Below are positions 33,729-43,519 of a stretch of 64,000 nt of DNA, one piece after another (position 1 is the stretch's first letter; each line of letters starts with the position of its first letter). The notes under the pieces were generated by a model. That model ran no database searches and was not told the origin of the DNA. It worked only from the letters and a program-made list of their open reading frames with translations. Origin of the DNA: Liolophura sinensis. Lineage: Eukaryota > Mollusca > Polyplacophora > Chitonida > Chitonidae. The position numbers were made by a program, and so were the translations under genes. The stretch is from contig NC_088301.1 in the NCBI RefSeq assembly GCF_032854445.1, forward strand, positions 2,234,001-2,298,000, written 5' to 3'.

Positions 33729-33765
33729 CAAGAACAAAGACGAATAGAAGGGTGTGTTTGCCCAT
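33729..33765 (-). CDS. Host gene exon 1: start codon and signal peptide
   Basis: ATG at 33763-33765 opens MGKHTLLFVFVL and ends at CTTG|GTAAGT, a strong donor at 33729/33728, in phase 1. The exon is preceded by an acceptor, CTTTTCTTTCAG, at 33784, so 18 nt of 5'UTR (33766-33783) belong to it. With residues 13-19 from the exon at 13474 (VTSHELA) it forms a typical signal peptide: Lys at position 3, a nine-residue hydrophobic core, then small residues. The short exon is the kind automated ORF calls miss. The match in phase with the distant exon is the main support. Confidence 0.7.
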
Positions 33766-33993
33766 TTTGAGTTTTGCACGAAACTGAAAGAAAAGAATTA
33801 CATTAGATCAATTTTACAAAAATATTGAAGTTTTGTATGACAACAGGTAATTAATTGCAATACAACGTTGAATGATAACTTTATCCTGCCCATTGACAGG
33901 GTAATTAAGATATGATGCACTGAAAGCTGCAATACGTTTAGGCTCAGCCGGCCTTATCAAGCAGTGTTAGGCTGATCTTAACTCAAGCTATAC

Positions 33994-34027
33994 CTGTTCG
34001 CGTCTGTTAACCCAGTAATCCTGAGAT
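33994..34027 (-). other. Probable 5'UTR exon of the host gene
   Basis: The segment just downstream of the TATA box ends at GAACAG|GTATAG (33994/33993), a plausible donor that pairs with the acceptor at 33784 to remove a 210-nt intron. The transcription start is placed about 30 bases below the TATA box and is approximate. Confidence 0.45.
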
Positions 34028-34052
34028 GTACAATGGAAGCCAAGTATTCCGT

Positions 34053-34060
34053 TATATATC
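34053..34060 (-). promoter_or_regulatory. TATA box of the host gene
   Basis: On the minus strand, GGATATATAACGG lies about 25-35 bases above the proposed start and about 290 bases above the ATG. No other ORF competes for it. Confidence 0.5.
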
Positions 34061-35060
34061 CTCTTGGGTTATCAGCCACGCCCTAATACACCCCACCCCC
34101 GTTTGATTAGCCAACGACGTGTTCAGCCGCGCGCTGTAGTTTAATTTCATTTGAAGATCGAACAAACCTTATTCACGTACTATAGTTACTGATGTTTTCT
34201 CTGTGTCCCCGCCCTGGTGACTCAAAACTTGACTTGGAAAATGGAACTGAAGACAACGGAAAATAGTGTAATTGATACATGCATAGTATTTGATACATTC
34301 AAAATATAAGTTGCTCAATATACCAGTAATATTTTTTAATGTAAATGAATGGACGTTTGGCCATTAACACCCCTTTGGATGCATTTTAATCGTGGGAGAA
34401 CAAGTAACATAATGGCAACAAACTGTACTTACTCGCACATCGGGACACAATTCTGTGTCCGTATGCAATTGCTTATTTTATGTGGCGAAGTGGATAATGA
34501 TAGTACAAAATATAATTTCCACTTACTAGTTTTCGTGGTTTTGACATATCTGTATGACTAGTATGTGAAGGTGGCTATGTAAGTTATTTTTTCATCCCTA
34601 GTTTTCGGAAAAATCGTAAATTGTAAAGAGCAGTTGGGTGGTTGCAAAGATATCATTGAGGTATCACCTTTATCGTTTACCTTACGCTATGCGCTGCCTT
34701 CTCAAATCAAATTACTGTCCTGGATAAGCATGGGTGGGATATGTTGTTTTACAAGTGCTGAAACGAATACGTGAAAGATAATTATGACTTAAAGCCACTT
34801 CAGCAAAACTGCACCCATTTTGAACATGTTTTAACCAGAAGGATATAAATAAATCAGATAGTGAGAGCGTCCGAATTCATAGTTAAAATGTATAATCGGG
34901 AAAAGCCTATATTTCAATTTATAAAACCTGGCTTTAATGATATAGATCAAAAGTTTAAAAATAATGTAGAACATTGACATTGTACCCTGTCAAAGGCTAC
35001 AAAACACTTGAAGATATTTGACGGAAAATCATTATGCGGAATTTTCAACTGTGATGGTTT
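34061..35060. other. Region upstream of the host promoter
   Basis: No gene or repeat family was recognised in about 1 kb. The 70-codon plus frame at 34349-34561 has no supporting features. Upstream regulatory elements may be here but none can be named. Confidence 0.4.
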
Positions 35061-35350
35061 AAGGGTAGATCTGCCTCCCTGTGTACGACTGTGTTTTCAT
35101 GGACTAAAATAGTATTTGGTATGTAGCAAAAAATACATTCTTGCACGATACAATTAACTTCATGTTAAGGACTAAAATTCAAATTTAGACTTTTAACAGA
35201 TTATGTTTTGCAAGAAAGCGTGACGCTAAATATCACTGCCCTCTCGGCATGCCCATTAGAAACAAAGGTTAAAACCAGGAACAATAGCCCTGGCCCTATA
35301 TTATGTAAAGGATTCAAAATGCTGATGGGACACGAATGAAGAAATCAATG
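35061..35350 (-). pseudogene. Family A copy A10: highly decayed RNase H fragment
   Basis: Weak but collinear similarity to the RNase H part of family A. The strings CCTGTGTACGACTGTGTTT, ATATCACTGCCCTCTCGGC and ATAGCCCTGGCC occur in the same order as at 16400-16610. It is the most diverged copy in the window. Confidence 0.55.
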
Positions 35351-35397
35351 AATATTCATGGATTAACATTCCTTCAAGTTTACACTCATATATATTG

Positions 35398-35892
35398 TGC
35401 CAACCCCCCTTGGGGTTTCCGGGCTGATAAGAATAGGACCTCTGCCCTCCAGACAAGCTTGTCGTAAAAGACGACTAACCTAGAGGACGGGATCCTCGTG
35501 TTTGAAGGCTTATTGGTCTTGCGAGACCCTCGCGCCCAAAACACCACTTTGGCCCTTACTTGGAGAGAAACGGGAGGTCGGATGGGCCCGGTTCGTCTTG
35601 CCTCTACGTGGTCCCAAAATTTCTCCATAACCCTACTCCTTAATAAATAAATGTTATTTTTGAAATTTCGTTTGCGGGACTACGTTTTGAGGCGGTGGCT
35701 CATGGGTCAATCGAGTAGTAGGTGTCTGATGTGTGACCTTATTAACTTATTGGGGTTTGCTCATTGAGCCCATCCATTCGAGTATACCTCACGTTGAGAC
35801 ATTGGTGTGTTTTCCAGGTTCAGGCATCGCCGTTGTTGGCACTCCGTGGTGGGTGGGGAACACGTGGAGTGAATTCCTATTATATAACAACT
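35398..35892 (+). promoter_or_regulatory. Type-1 5'UTR of copy A11
   Basis: Plus-strand leader beginning CCCCCCTTGGGGTTTCCGGG near 35403, then GATAAGAATAGGACC, the GTCGTAAAAGACGAC stem (35460-35475) and CTAGAGG. A deletion removes the CCCGGTTG hairpin that should follow. The rest runs to the ATG at 35893 through GGGTCAATCGAGTAG and CACTCCGTGGTGGG. Confidence 0.75.
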
Positions 35893-37155
35893 ATGCCGAA
35901 CCAAATCCTTTCGTCTAACGTCGCCAATATACCAATCCGATCTTCCTCTCGGCCCACTTCAGGTGCTGATAAAAAGAGGAAGTTGGAAGTTCTATGTGAT
36001 TTTCTTGATAATGAACAGGACAACTCGCCGGCTTTTATCGTCCTCTGCACTAGAAGTGAACAAGAGCCGGCCTCTAAAATCCATACTTTTTGTTAAAAAG
36101 GGCTTAAAAGTAGCAGCAGGGACTTTGAAAACTGTTCAAAAACCACGATCCGGAGACATTCTCATAGAATATTTCCCGAAACAACAATCTAAAAATTTAT
36201 TATCATTTAACAAAATCTCTGATATACCTATTTATACATCCCCTCAGAATTTCCTCGAATATTTCCGGAAACAACAACCTAAAAATTTGTTATCATTTAA
36301 CAAAATCTCTTTATACATCCCGTCACAATTTCCTGAGCAGCTGTCAGGGAAAAATACATGATAGAGATGGTGATATCATAGACTTAACTGAAGAAGAAAT
36401 CTGTACAGAATTAAAACCACAAGGTGTTGGAAGAGTGAAACGTTTTAAATGCGTACCTTTTGACATCTCTACCGTCGCATATATGGCCCGTATAGGATTA
36501 TTGTGGATTTATACATCGACACATTGTTTCACTTGCCAAAAACTTGGTCACGGCGAAGGACATTGTAAAGATAAACTGGTTTGCTTTAGATGCGGCAGTG
36601 AGGGTCATGATGGTTTTGACTGCGGCAACACAGTTAAGTGTTGCAACTGCAGTGCAGATCACATGGCTTCGTCTAAAGACTGTCCGCTTTTCGTGAAGGA
36701 AAAAGAAAAAATCAATATTAAAGTCAAAAACAATATATCATATCAAGAAGTTCGAAAATTAGTCATACTCTCTAATACTTTTCCGCAGACTTCGTTTGCC
36801 AATGTGGTCAAGCGAGTAGCATCTGTTGCTACTCAAACCTCCTTGACTTAACCGATTGGGAACGACAAATCTACTTCTATAAAGTAAATATTACACAAAA
36901 AACTGATAAACCTAAACATGATCAAAACAAAACTGCAAGAACTAAATCTGGAAACAAAAGTCATAATGAAAATAATAAACCTAGTGGTCCCGCGGAGCGT
37001 CCCTCTAGGCCACTAGGGACCCTGTCCGAATTTGAACCTCAGTTGCGGATGTGATGGATACATCACCCACACTAGGGAGATCTAACAGCCGATATCCAAG
37101 GAAGTGTCGTCCTCGGTCCAAACAAAGTAAAATCCCCCATATGTCTTCCCACATG
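35893..37155 (+). pseudogene. Family A copy A11, ORF1, broken
   Basis: Starts MPNQILSSNVANIP at 35893 and keeps DKKRKLEVLCDFLDNEQD (to 36096). After frameshifts, a segment in which the KQQ.KNLLSFNKIS motif is duplicated follows (36175-36320). The open run 36435-36851 holds CFTCQKLGHGEGHC, CFRCGSEGHDGFDC and CCNCSADHMASSKDC with all zinc ligands intact. The C-terminal SRYPRKCRPRSK tail is near 37070-37130. Three or more frameshifts inactivate it. Confidence 0.8.
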
Positions 37156-37217
37156 ATGTCTTCATTAGACAAAATTATACAGTGGAATTATCGAGGTCTT
37201 AAGGCAAATTTTATTGA
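37153..37217 (+). pseudogene. Copy A11, first codons of ORF2
   Basis: MMSSLDKIIQWNYRGLK is recognisable. After about 20 codons the sequence changes at 37217 to an unrelated LINE thumb, so the rest of A11 ORF2 is missing. Confidence 0.7.
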
Positions 37218-37590
37218 ATGCCATCCATTTCTGGAACTTCATGGGGGGGAGATAAAACCTCTTTATTGATGTTATACAGGGCTCTCATTCTGTCAGGACG
37301 GGATTATTGCTGCGAAGTATTCGATTCAGCGGAGCAGTCAGTTAAAAGTAAGCTAGACAGCATCCAATACCGAGGGTTATCTGTTTGTACTGGTGCAATT
37401 AAACGGACCTCGTCACGTTGTTTGCAAGTGGCCAGTGGTAAGGTCCCCTTGTCGATTAGACGTAAACTCAGAACTTTAAAATACACTCTTGTTCTCAGGT
37501 CGTCCTACGATAATCCTGCTTCTCAGTTGTTACAGTTTTCTTATTATGATTTTCTGTACAATGGACGCCACTCCGGAAACTTTACCGTAC
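37218..37590 (+). pseudogene. RT thumb fragment of a second, related LINE lineage
   Basis: An open run encodes ISGTSWGGDKTSLLMLYRAL, then DSIQYRGLSVCTGAIKRTS and PLSIRRKLRTLKYTLVLRSS. This aligns in pattern with the family A thumb (STDWGADRSVLLNLYRSL and so on) but differs at most positions, so it comes from another lineage of the same broad clade. It is bounded by A11 ORF2 on the left and the 3' end of A7 ORF2 on the right, with no 5' or 3' ends of its own. Confidence 0.7.
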
Positions 37591-40500
37591 GGCCTTCAAA
37601 TATTTTACTCAGCGATGCTGTCAAATAAATCATATATAGAGCTGACTGTATAGAACCTTTGCCGAACATGGGCAAAGTTTACACAGTCAACCAGGATATG
37701 TTTGATGCCATATTGGGCATCACATCCAACACACTGGGGAGCACTGCTCCCATCTAAGATGAAATTGTGTCAGATGAGAATGCTCAATACGACACCTCGT
37801 TAAAACTAATTGGTCTCACGAGACATTTGACAAGTATAAGAATTGTAGCCAATGACAGGATGAATGGTGTGCAGTTTATTATGGATCTGCAAGTCCCATT
37901 CACCCTGTCAGAGGCGACGAATATATTTAAGAATACTTGGGTGAAAGTCAGAACATGCGACTTTAAAATGAGATACATGTTTATATAGGGCAGCCTTCGC
38001 CTCCCTGCCTACGACTGTGTTTCCATGGATACCAATATGACTAGGTGTCCAACAGAATATGATATCTTCACCTCTTTTAACCACTTTTCTGTGCAAGGCT
38101 ATAATGTCAAGAATTAATGGATTTTAAAATTTATTATTCTCAATTGCCAAAAGACAAGACAACCAGTCAATGCATATCACTACCCTCTGGGCACGCCCAG
38201 AAGAAACTTATGATATAGCCAAGAGTATAGCTCTGGCGTCTGCAGAAAAGATGGAAGATGAGGGTGGTAGACGAAGAGAAGTGACCCGCTAAGACAGCCG
38301 CAAGTGCATCTCTGTCCCAATCCTTTGACCCATCAATATATATAAATTTTTAATCCGGATAATTAGCCTTGATTTCCGCAAAACTTTGATGAATTAAAAG
38401 AGGATTTGTATGTGATTGATCATGTTTTCGTAGATCAAATATTAGTTTAGGTTGTGCAAGTAACCAGGGAGGAGACTCCGGTAAAGACACCGGAGCTATG
38501 TCCCCAAGTTCAATGTCAGCCTCCACAACATTGATTCCTAACACGAACACCGAACGAAGGGATCTTGTTAGGACATTTAGTATATTTGTCTACGTATAAT
38601 GGATTGAAAACACAGTCGTAAGCAGGGTTTGTTGGATGGGTTTTAAGCTTTGCAGCACATTGAAGACTCAGTTTTATACGTCGGTTATATAAAGAAGGCT
38701 CGTTAGCATCTACGTATAAACTCTCCACCGGTGAGGTTCCAAAAGCACCAAAGCTGAGCCTCAAACCTTGATGATGGACTGGACCCAACATTTCAATATA
38801 CGACTTCCCAGCGGAACCACAAATGATGGATCCATAATCCAATTTAGACCTCACCAGAGAACGATATAAATTAAGTAAAACAGATCGGTCAACACCCCAA
38901 TCGGTGCTAGACACGACCCCAATAATATGGAGAGCCTTTGTACATTTAGCTTTAAGCACCCCAATATGAGGTATAAAAGACAATTTTTCATCAAATATAA
39001 CCCCTAAAAACCTACTTTCTGCAACAACTTTCACTGGTTCACTATAAAAATTAAGCTCAGGGTCTAGATGAAATTTCCGTTTGTTAGAAAAATTCACACT
39101 GACGGCCTTAGACGCTGAAAATGCAAAACCATTGGCAACTGCCCATTTCTCGATCCCACTGAGACAAAGCTGCAGTTGCCGCTCGATGTTATTCATATTC
39201 CCAGCACGACAGAACACAAGAAAGGCATCCACTTACAACGAAACCTCAGTGCCAGACGCCAATGCTCCAGCCAAACTGTGAACTTCGATGCCAAACAGTG
39301 GCAGCCGGCAAGACCCATGGAACGGCAATTATCTGCATTGGCACGATCCCCACCCTGCCCACAAACCGGAACAAGAGCGGCCCTTTCCATTATGATGGAA
39401 AACCACCAAGTTCAAGAGAGTCCCAAGCGGCTCAGACGACGAATGGTTCAGAAGTCTATAACATACCATTTGGGCCACATGCAGTATCATGCGCCCTTTT
39501 CAATGAAGCCTTAAGCTCCCCAATCAAAAACGGCTGACCATAATCATCCACACTACCAGACGAAAAGGGCAATTTTATTTCCCACCTTCGTCCTCCAACA
39601 TGCCGAAACCCAGAAGTGCAACTCTCCGCAGAGGACCCCCGAGACACCGTTTCAGCTAGTTTATTGGATATATCAGACGGAGATCCCAACAAGGTGTGTC
39701 CACCTGGAAAATGCCGAACCTTGGCCCTACTGTTTTTGCCCCCAAGCCTCTGAATCATATTCCAGACCCCACGCATGGGTGTTTCTGACGTAATGCCTGA
39801 AACAAAATTTCGCCAACAAGATCGTCTCTTGGACTTGAGTAATCGACGAGCTTTAGCTCTCAATACACGAACCTGGTTTAAGTTTTTATTATTAGGACAA
39901 TGACTAAATCTGCGCGGCCTTACGATCCTTTATGGCTTTGCGACAGTCATTATCATATCAGGGTTTACTTTTGGACTTAGGATTTGTGGAGGTCTTTGGT
40001 ATGGTTCTATCGGCTGCTGTTAATATTTAAAGTTCATTAAATTTTAACAAAGGATGAGCAGCCGCATTGAGATTCTCTGAAGTGATATCAGCCTCACAGA
40101 ACATCTCAAATGCCACCCAATCTGTTTAATCAAATTTCCACCTGGCTACACCTTCTAAAGAATTAGAAGTGAGATGCTCCAGGACAATAGGAAAATGGTC
40201 ACTACCACAGAGATCGTCATGCACCTTCCAAGAAAAATCCGGGGAAAGTGATGGATCCGTGATAGTGAGATCGATAGCAGAATATGAACCATTACCTGGA
40301 TGTACATAGGTATTACAACCATCATTGAAATAACATAGATCATCTTTCGATAAACAAATCTTTTAATATTTTGAATAATATATATTCTGTATATTATGGC
40401 TACCCCGTAAGGGGTTATGGGTATTAAAACCCCCCATAATTATGAAAGGGGATGGCAGCTGTTTGGTCAAGTTATGTAATTTAGAGACGGACAAAGAAGA

Positions 40501-40839
40501 ATGAGGAGCACTATATAGCGAACATAATGTAACTGTTTCCGGTAAAGAAACATGGACGGCCACAACCTAAAGCTCAGTAACGAGATCAACAGGGCTGTGA
40601 ATTATATTATTATTTACGAAAATAGAAGAGCTGCCACAAGCTTGCTCTTTCTCACCAGAATAAGTGCTGTAAAGTGTATAATTTTTAAGAGATAAGTTAT
40701 CTTTTTCAGATGTGTTCATGTGAGTTTCCTGAAGACACAGGGAAAGTGGATTTAAAGATTGAACTAGCTGTGTTATTTCAATAAAATTTACCTTCAGACC
40801 TCGACAATTCAACTGTATAATTTTGTCTAAGGAAGACAT
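37591..40839 (-). pseudogene. Family A copy A7, ORF2 with A-to-G hypermutated centre
   Basis: ORF2 starts at 40839 (MSSLDKIIQLNCRGLK), where TAATG overlaps the ORF1 stop. The endonuclease has LQETH, but GDFN reads GGFNTHN, so a catalytic Asp is lost. EN coding breaks near 40370 at a short AT-rich insertion. From about 39830 to 38640 the sense strand shows an excess of G where sister copies have A. RT motifs A and B are deleted between about 39240 and 39310, and motif C reads stop-VDA. The thumb at 38516-39232 is one open run. RNase H (37600-38340) keeps its C-terminal Cys/His region but is broken. The 3'UTR is missing. Confidence 0.8.
38640..39830 (-). other. A-to-G hypermutated tract in copy A7
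   Basis: Compared with copy A13 (49850-50160) and the type-1 copies, the element sense strand here has G in place of A at very many sites, for example AAATGC to GGGTGC and ATTAAGG to ATTGGGG. In 39430-39760 a hand count gives roughly 45 A-to-G, about two G-to-A and a handful of T-to-C changes. Flanking parts of the same copy look ordinary. The protein shows it as Lys/Asn/Asp to Gly/Arg/Ser changes. Confidence 0.75.
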
Positions 40840-41846
40840 TATGGAGGAAAACGTATTGGAGATTTATGTCTGGACCAAGGACGACCCTTTTTGGGAAATT
40901 TTCCAGGTGCAGATGATGTATCCATCAGGTGTGCACATGAAGTTGAAGGATCAACGCCCTCCAGCGATCCAAACTTATTGTAAGTTTGGACTGGGTCCCC
41001 AGTGGCCTTAGAGGGACGCTCCAAATGGGGCACTAGGTTTATCCTTTTTTGATTTTTGTCTGATTTATTTTTGTCGCCCTTTGCTTTCTGTGAAGGTTCT
41101 ACTGGTTTATTGGATTGGGCCAAGTGAAAGTTGTTTGAACCCCCACAGAAACAGTGTGTTTCCTTACAACATTTGCATATGTCGATGTAGTAAGGCCATG
41201 CGTGGCAGAAACCAGACGCTTCGCTTCCTGATATGATATATTACTTTTACATTTTATGGTCATGATTTCTTTTTGTTTTTTTAAGAGAGGGTAGTCATTT
41301 TAAGAGGCCTTGTGGGCTCCACTACAATTCACACATTTTACTGTTTTTGTGCAAAAAAACACCTCGTCGAAGCCCTCGTAACCTGCTTCCGCATTTCTAA
41401 GGCAGGCCAGTGTATTGTGGCATTGACTCCTGCCATGGCCAAACCTCTGGCAGGAGAAACACCGGGTAGGGTTAGGTAAAAATAACTCCACCCTTACACT
41501 ATACGGCCCAATAAATATAGATGACGGAAGGGATGTTTTATTGAATGTTAACATATAAGTGTTCATTTTTATCGGATTTCTCTCTCTTTTAATTATGAAG
41601 CGTTTTACCTTTTATTACACCATGGTGTTTTAGTTCTTAAGTTATTTGTTGTTTGTTCATTTCGGTAAGGTCCTGGTCTCTGTCACGAATTATACCATGA
41701 CAGCAGTTTAATGTTTTATGAGGAGAAACAGAAACAGGCTGCTCTCCTATATTTAGAACTTTTGATAAATTTACATATTGTTGTTTTCTGGAACATTCTA
41801 ACAGAATATTTCCAGATTTCATTTTTTTTTAACTTGTTTTAGGAGA
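40836..41846 (-). pseudogene. Family A copy A7, ORF1 (type 2), 5'-truncated
   Basis: This type-2 ORF1 has the MKSGNILLECSRKQQ segment (41822), the LNCCHGIIRDRDQDL region, then CFSCQRFGHGRSQC as an intact first knuckle. The second knuckle is degraded (CLRNAEAGYEGF) and the third is CVNCSGAHKAS. The C-terminal half (40839-41123) has KSDKNQKRIN and SAPGKFPKKGRPWSRHKSP. It ends at 41846 against the leader of copy A13, head to head. Confidence 0.8.
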
Positions 41847-42391
41847 GATGTTCAACGACTAACCTAGAGCTCTCCTGTGTGAGCCCGGTGAATATAATAG
41901 GCTCACATCTTCCCGGTTGTGTGAGAGGCAACCGGGAAGCGACCTGTTTGCCGTGGGTTGCCAGACGTAATCTCCGAGGACGAGATCCACGTGGCTAAGG
42001 ATGTGTTGGTCCTCGGAGATCCTCACGTCCAACACGTCACTTTGGCCCTTACATGAAGAGAGACGGGAGTTTGGATGGGCCCGGTCCAATCAATCGGCTG
42101 GTCACGTCAAGCCCTACACATGATCCTGTTTGTCATTTCTTTCGCTGACAGTGATGGGAAGTTGGTATTTCCCCAAATGCTCGTGTTCCGGGTCAGTGTA
42201 GAAGGCGGTGGTTAATGGGTCAATCGAGTAGATTGGATTTAACCTTTTGGTAGAATTCAATCTGTTCGAGTACACCTTGCGTGGATTCCCTGTTTCTAGT
42301 CTCTGCTGGTCATCCACAGAGGTAGATTTGCCCTTGTTGGCACTCCGTGGCGGGTGAAGGGCACGTGAGGTGAAATTAATAAAAATATATT
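41847..42391 (+). promoter_or_regulatory. Type-2 5'UTR of copy A13 with two hairpins
   Basis: The leader is truncated by about 75 nt at its start. It contains GAGCC...GGCTC (41881-41905) and a perfect 11-bp stem, CTTCCCGGTTG / CAACCGGGAAG, with a 9-nt loop (41909-41939). The distal half carries the type-2 signature ACCAGCAGAGACTAGAAACA (reverse complement at 42290-42312). The ORF1 ATG follows at 42392. Confidence 0.7.
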
Positions 42392-43231
42392 ATGGCTTCC
42401 CCTGAAATGATAACAGTGGCTGCTAAGAAAAAATGAAGTTCCCCTAGATATTCAAGGAGGAAATAATAGTTTTTCTACCTTCTTAGTAATATGTAATAAA
42501 AATGAAGGCAAAATGAATATAAATCCATTTGTATTAAAAAAAAAACAGAAAGTTACGCAGGAACCTTAAAACAAGTTAAAAAAATGAAATCTGGAAACAT
42601 TCTGTTAGAATGTTCCAGAAAACAACAATATATAAATTCATTAAAAATTCTAAATCTATGAGAGCAGCCTGTTTCTGTTTCTCCTCATAAAACATTAAAC
42701 TGCTGTCATGGCATAATGCGTGACAGAGACCAGGACCTTATCGAAATAAACGAACAACAAATAACTTAAGAACTAAAACACCATGGTGTAATAAAGGTTA
42801 AACGCTTCATAATTAAAAGAGAGAGCAATCCGATAAAAACGAACACTTATATGTTAACATTCAATAAAACATCCCTTCCGTCATCTATATTTATTGGGCC
42901 GTGTAGTGTAATGGTGGAGTTATTTATACCTAACCCTACCCGGTGTTTCTTCTGCCAGAGGTTTGGCCATGGCAGGAGTCAATGCCGCAAAACACTGGTC
43001 TGCTTTAGAAATGTGGATGCAGCTTACGAGGGCTTCGACTGCACAAAAACAGTAAACTGTGTGAATTTTAGTGGAGCTTACATGGCCTCTTCGAAGGACT
43101 ACCCTCTCTTCAAAAAACAAAAAGAAATCATGACCATAAAATGTAAAAGTAATATATCATATCAGGAAGCGAAATGTCTGGTCTCTGCCGCGCATGGTCT
43201 TACTACATCTACATATGCAAATGTTGTAAGG
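42392..43231 (+). pseudogene. Family A copy A13, ORF1 part 1 (type 2)
   Basis: MASPEMITVAAKK opens the frame, with early frameshifts. The run 42851-43240 holds CFFCQRFGHGRSQC. Its second and third knuckles have lost ligands (CFRNVDAAYEGFDC; CVNFSGAYMASSKDY). The SNISYQEAKCLVSAA segment follows. It is interrupted at 43231 by the full-length insertion A14 and resumes at 48258. Confidence 0.8.
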
Positions 43232-43519
43232 AATGAATGAATGAATGATTATTGTTTAACGCCACATCGGCAATATTTCAGCCATATCGTGACGAGAGCA
43301 AGGTCGAAACTCGAGGGGGTTGAGGTTTCCGATATGGTTGTGAGAGCATCAAAAATGGAAAGAAATGTTTGGACATGTTTAAAACCAGATTAGAATAACC
43401 AAAAACAGTTAAAATTCGAAAACCCTTATATTTTAAAAATAATATATCAAGAAATGTATATATAACTTTATCGATAAATATTTATATATTAATAAATTAT
43501 ATCTTATGATAAAGGTCAA

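Noticed and set aside
41847-42000. HDV-like ribozyme at the family A 5' end
   Set aside because: Stems are present, but I could not fit the nested double-pseudoknot, so only a folded leader is claimed.
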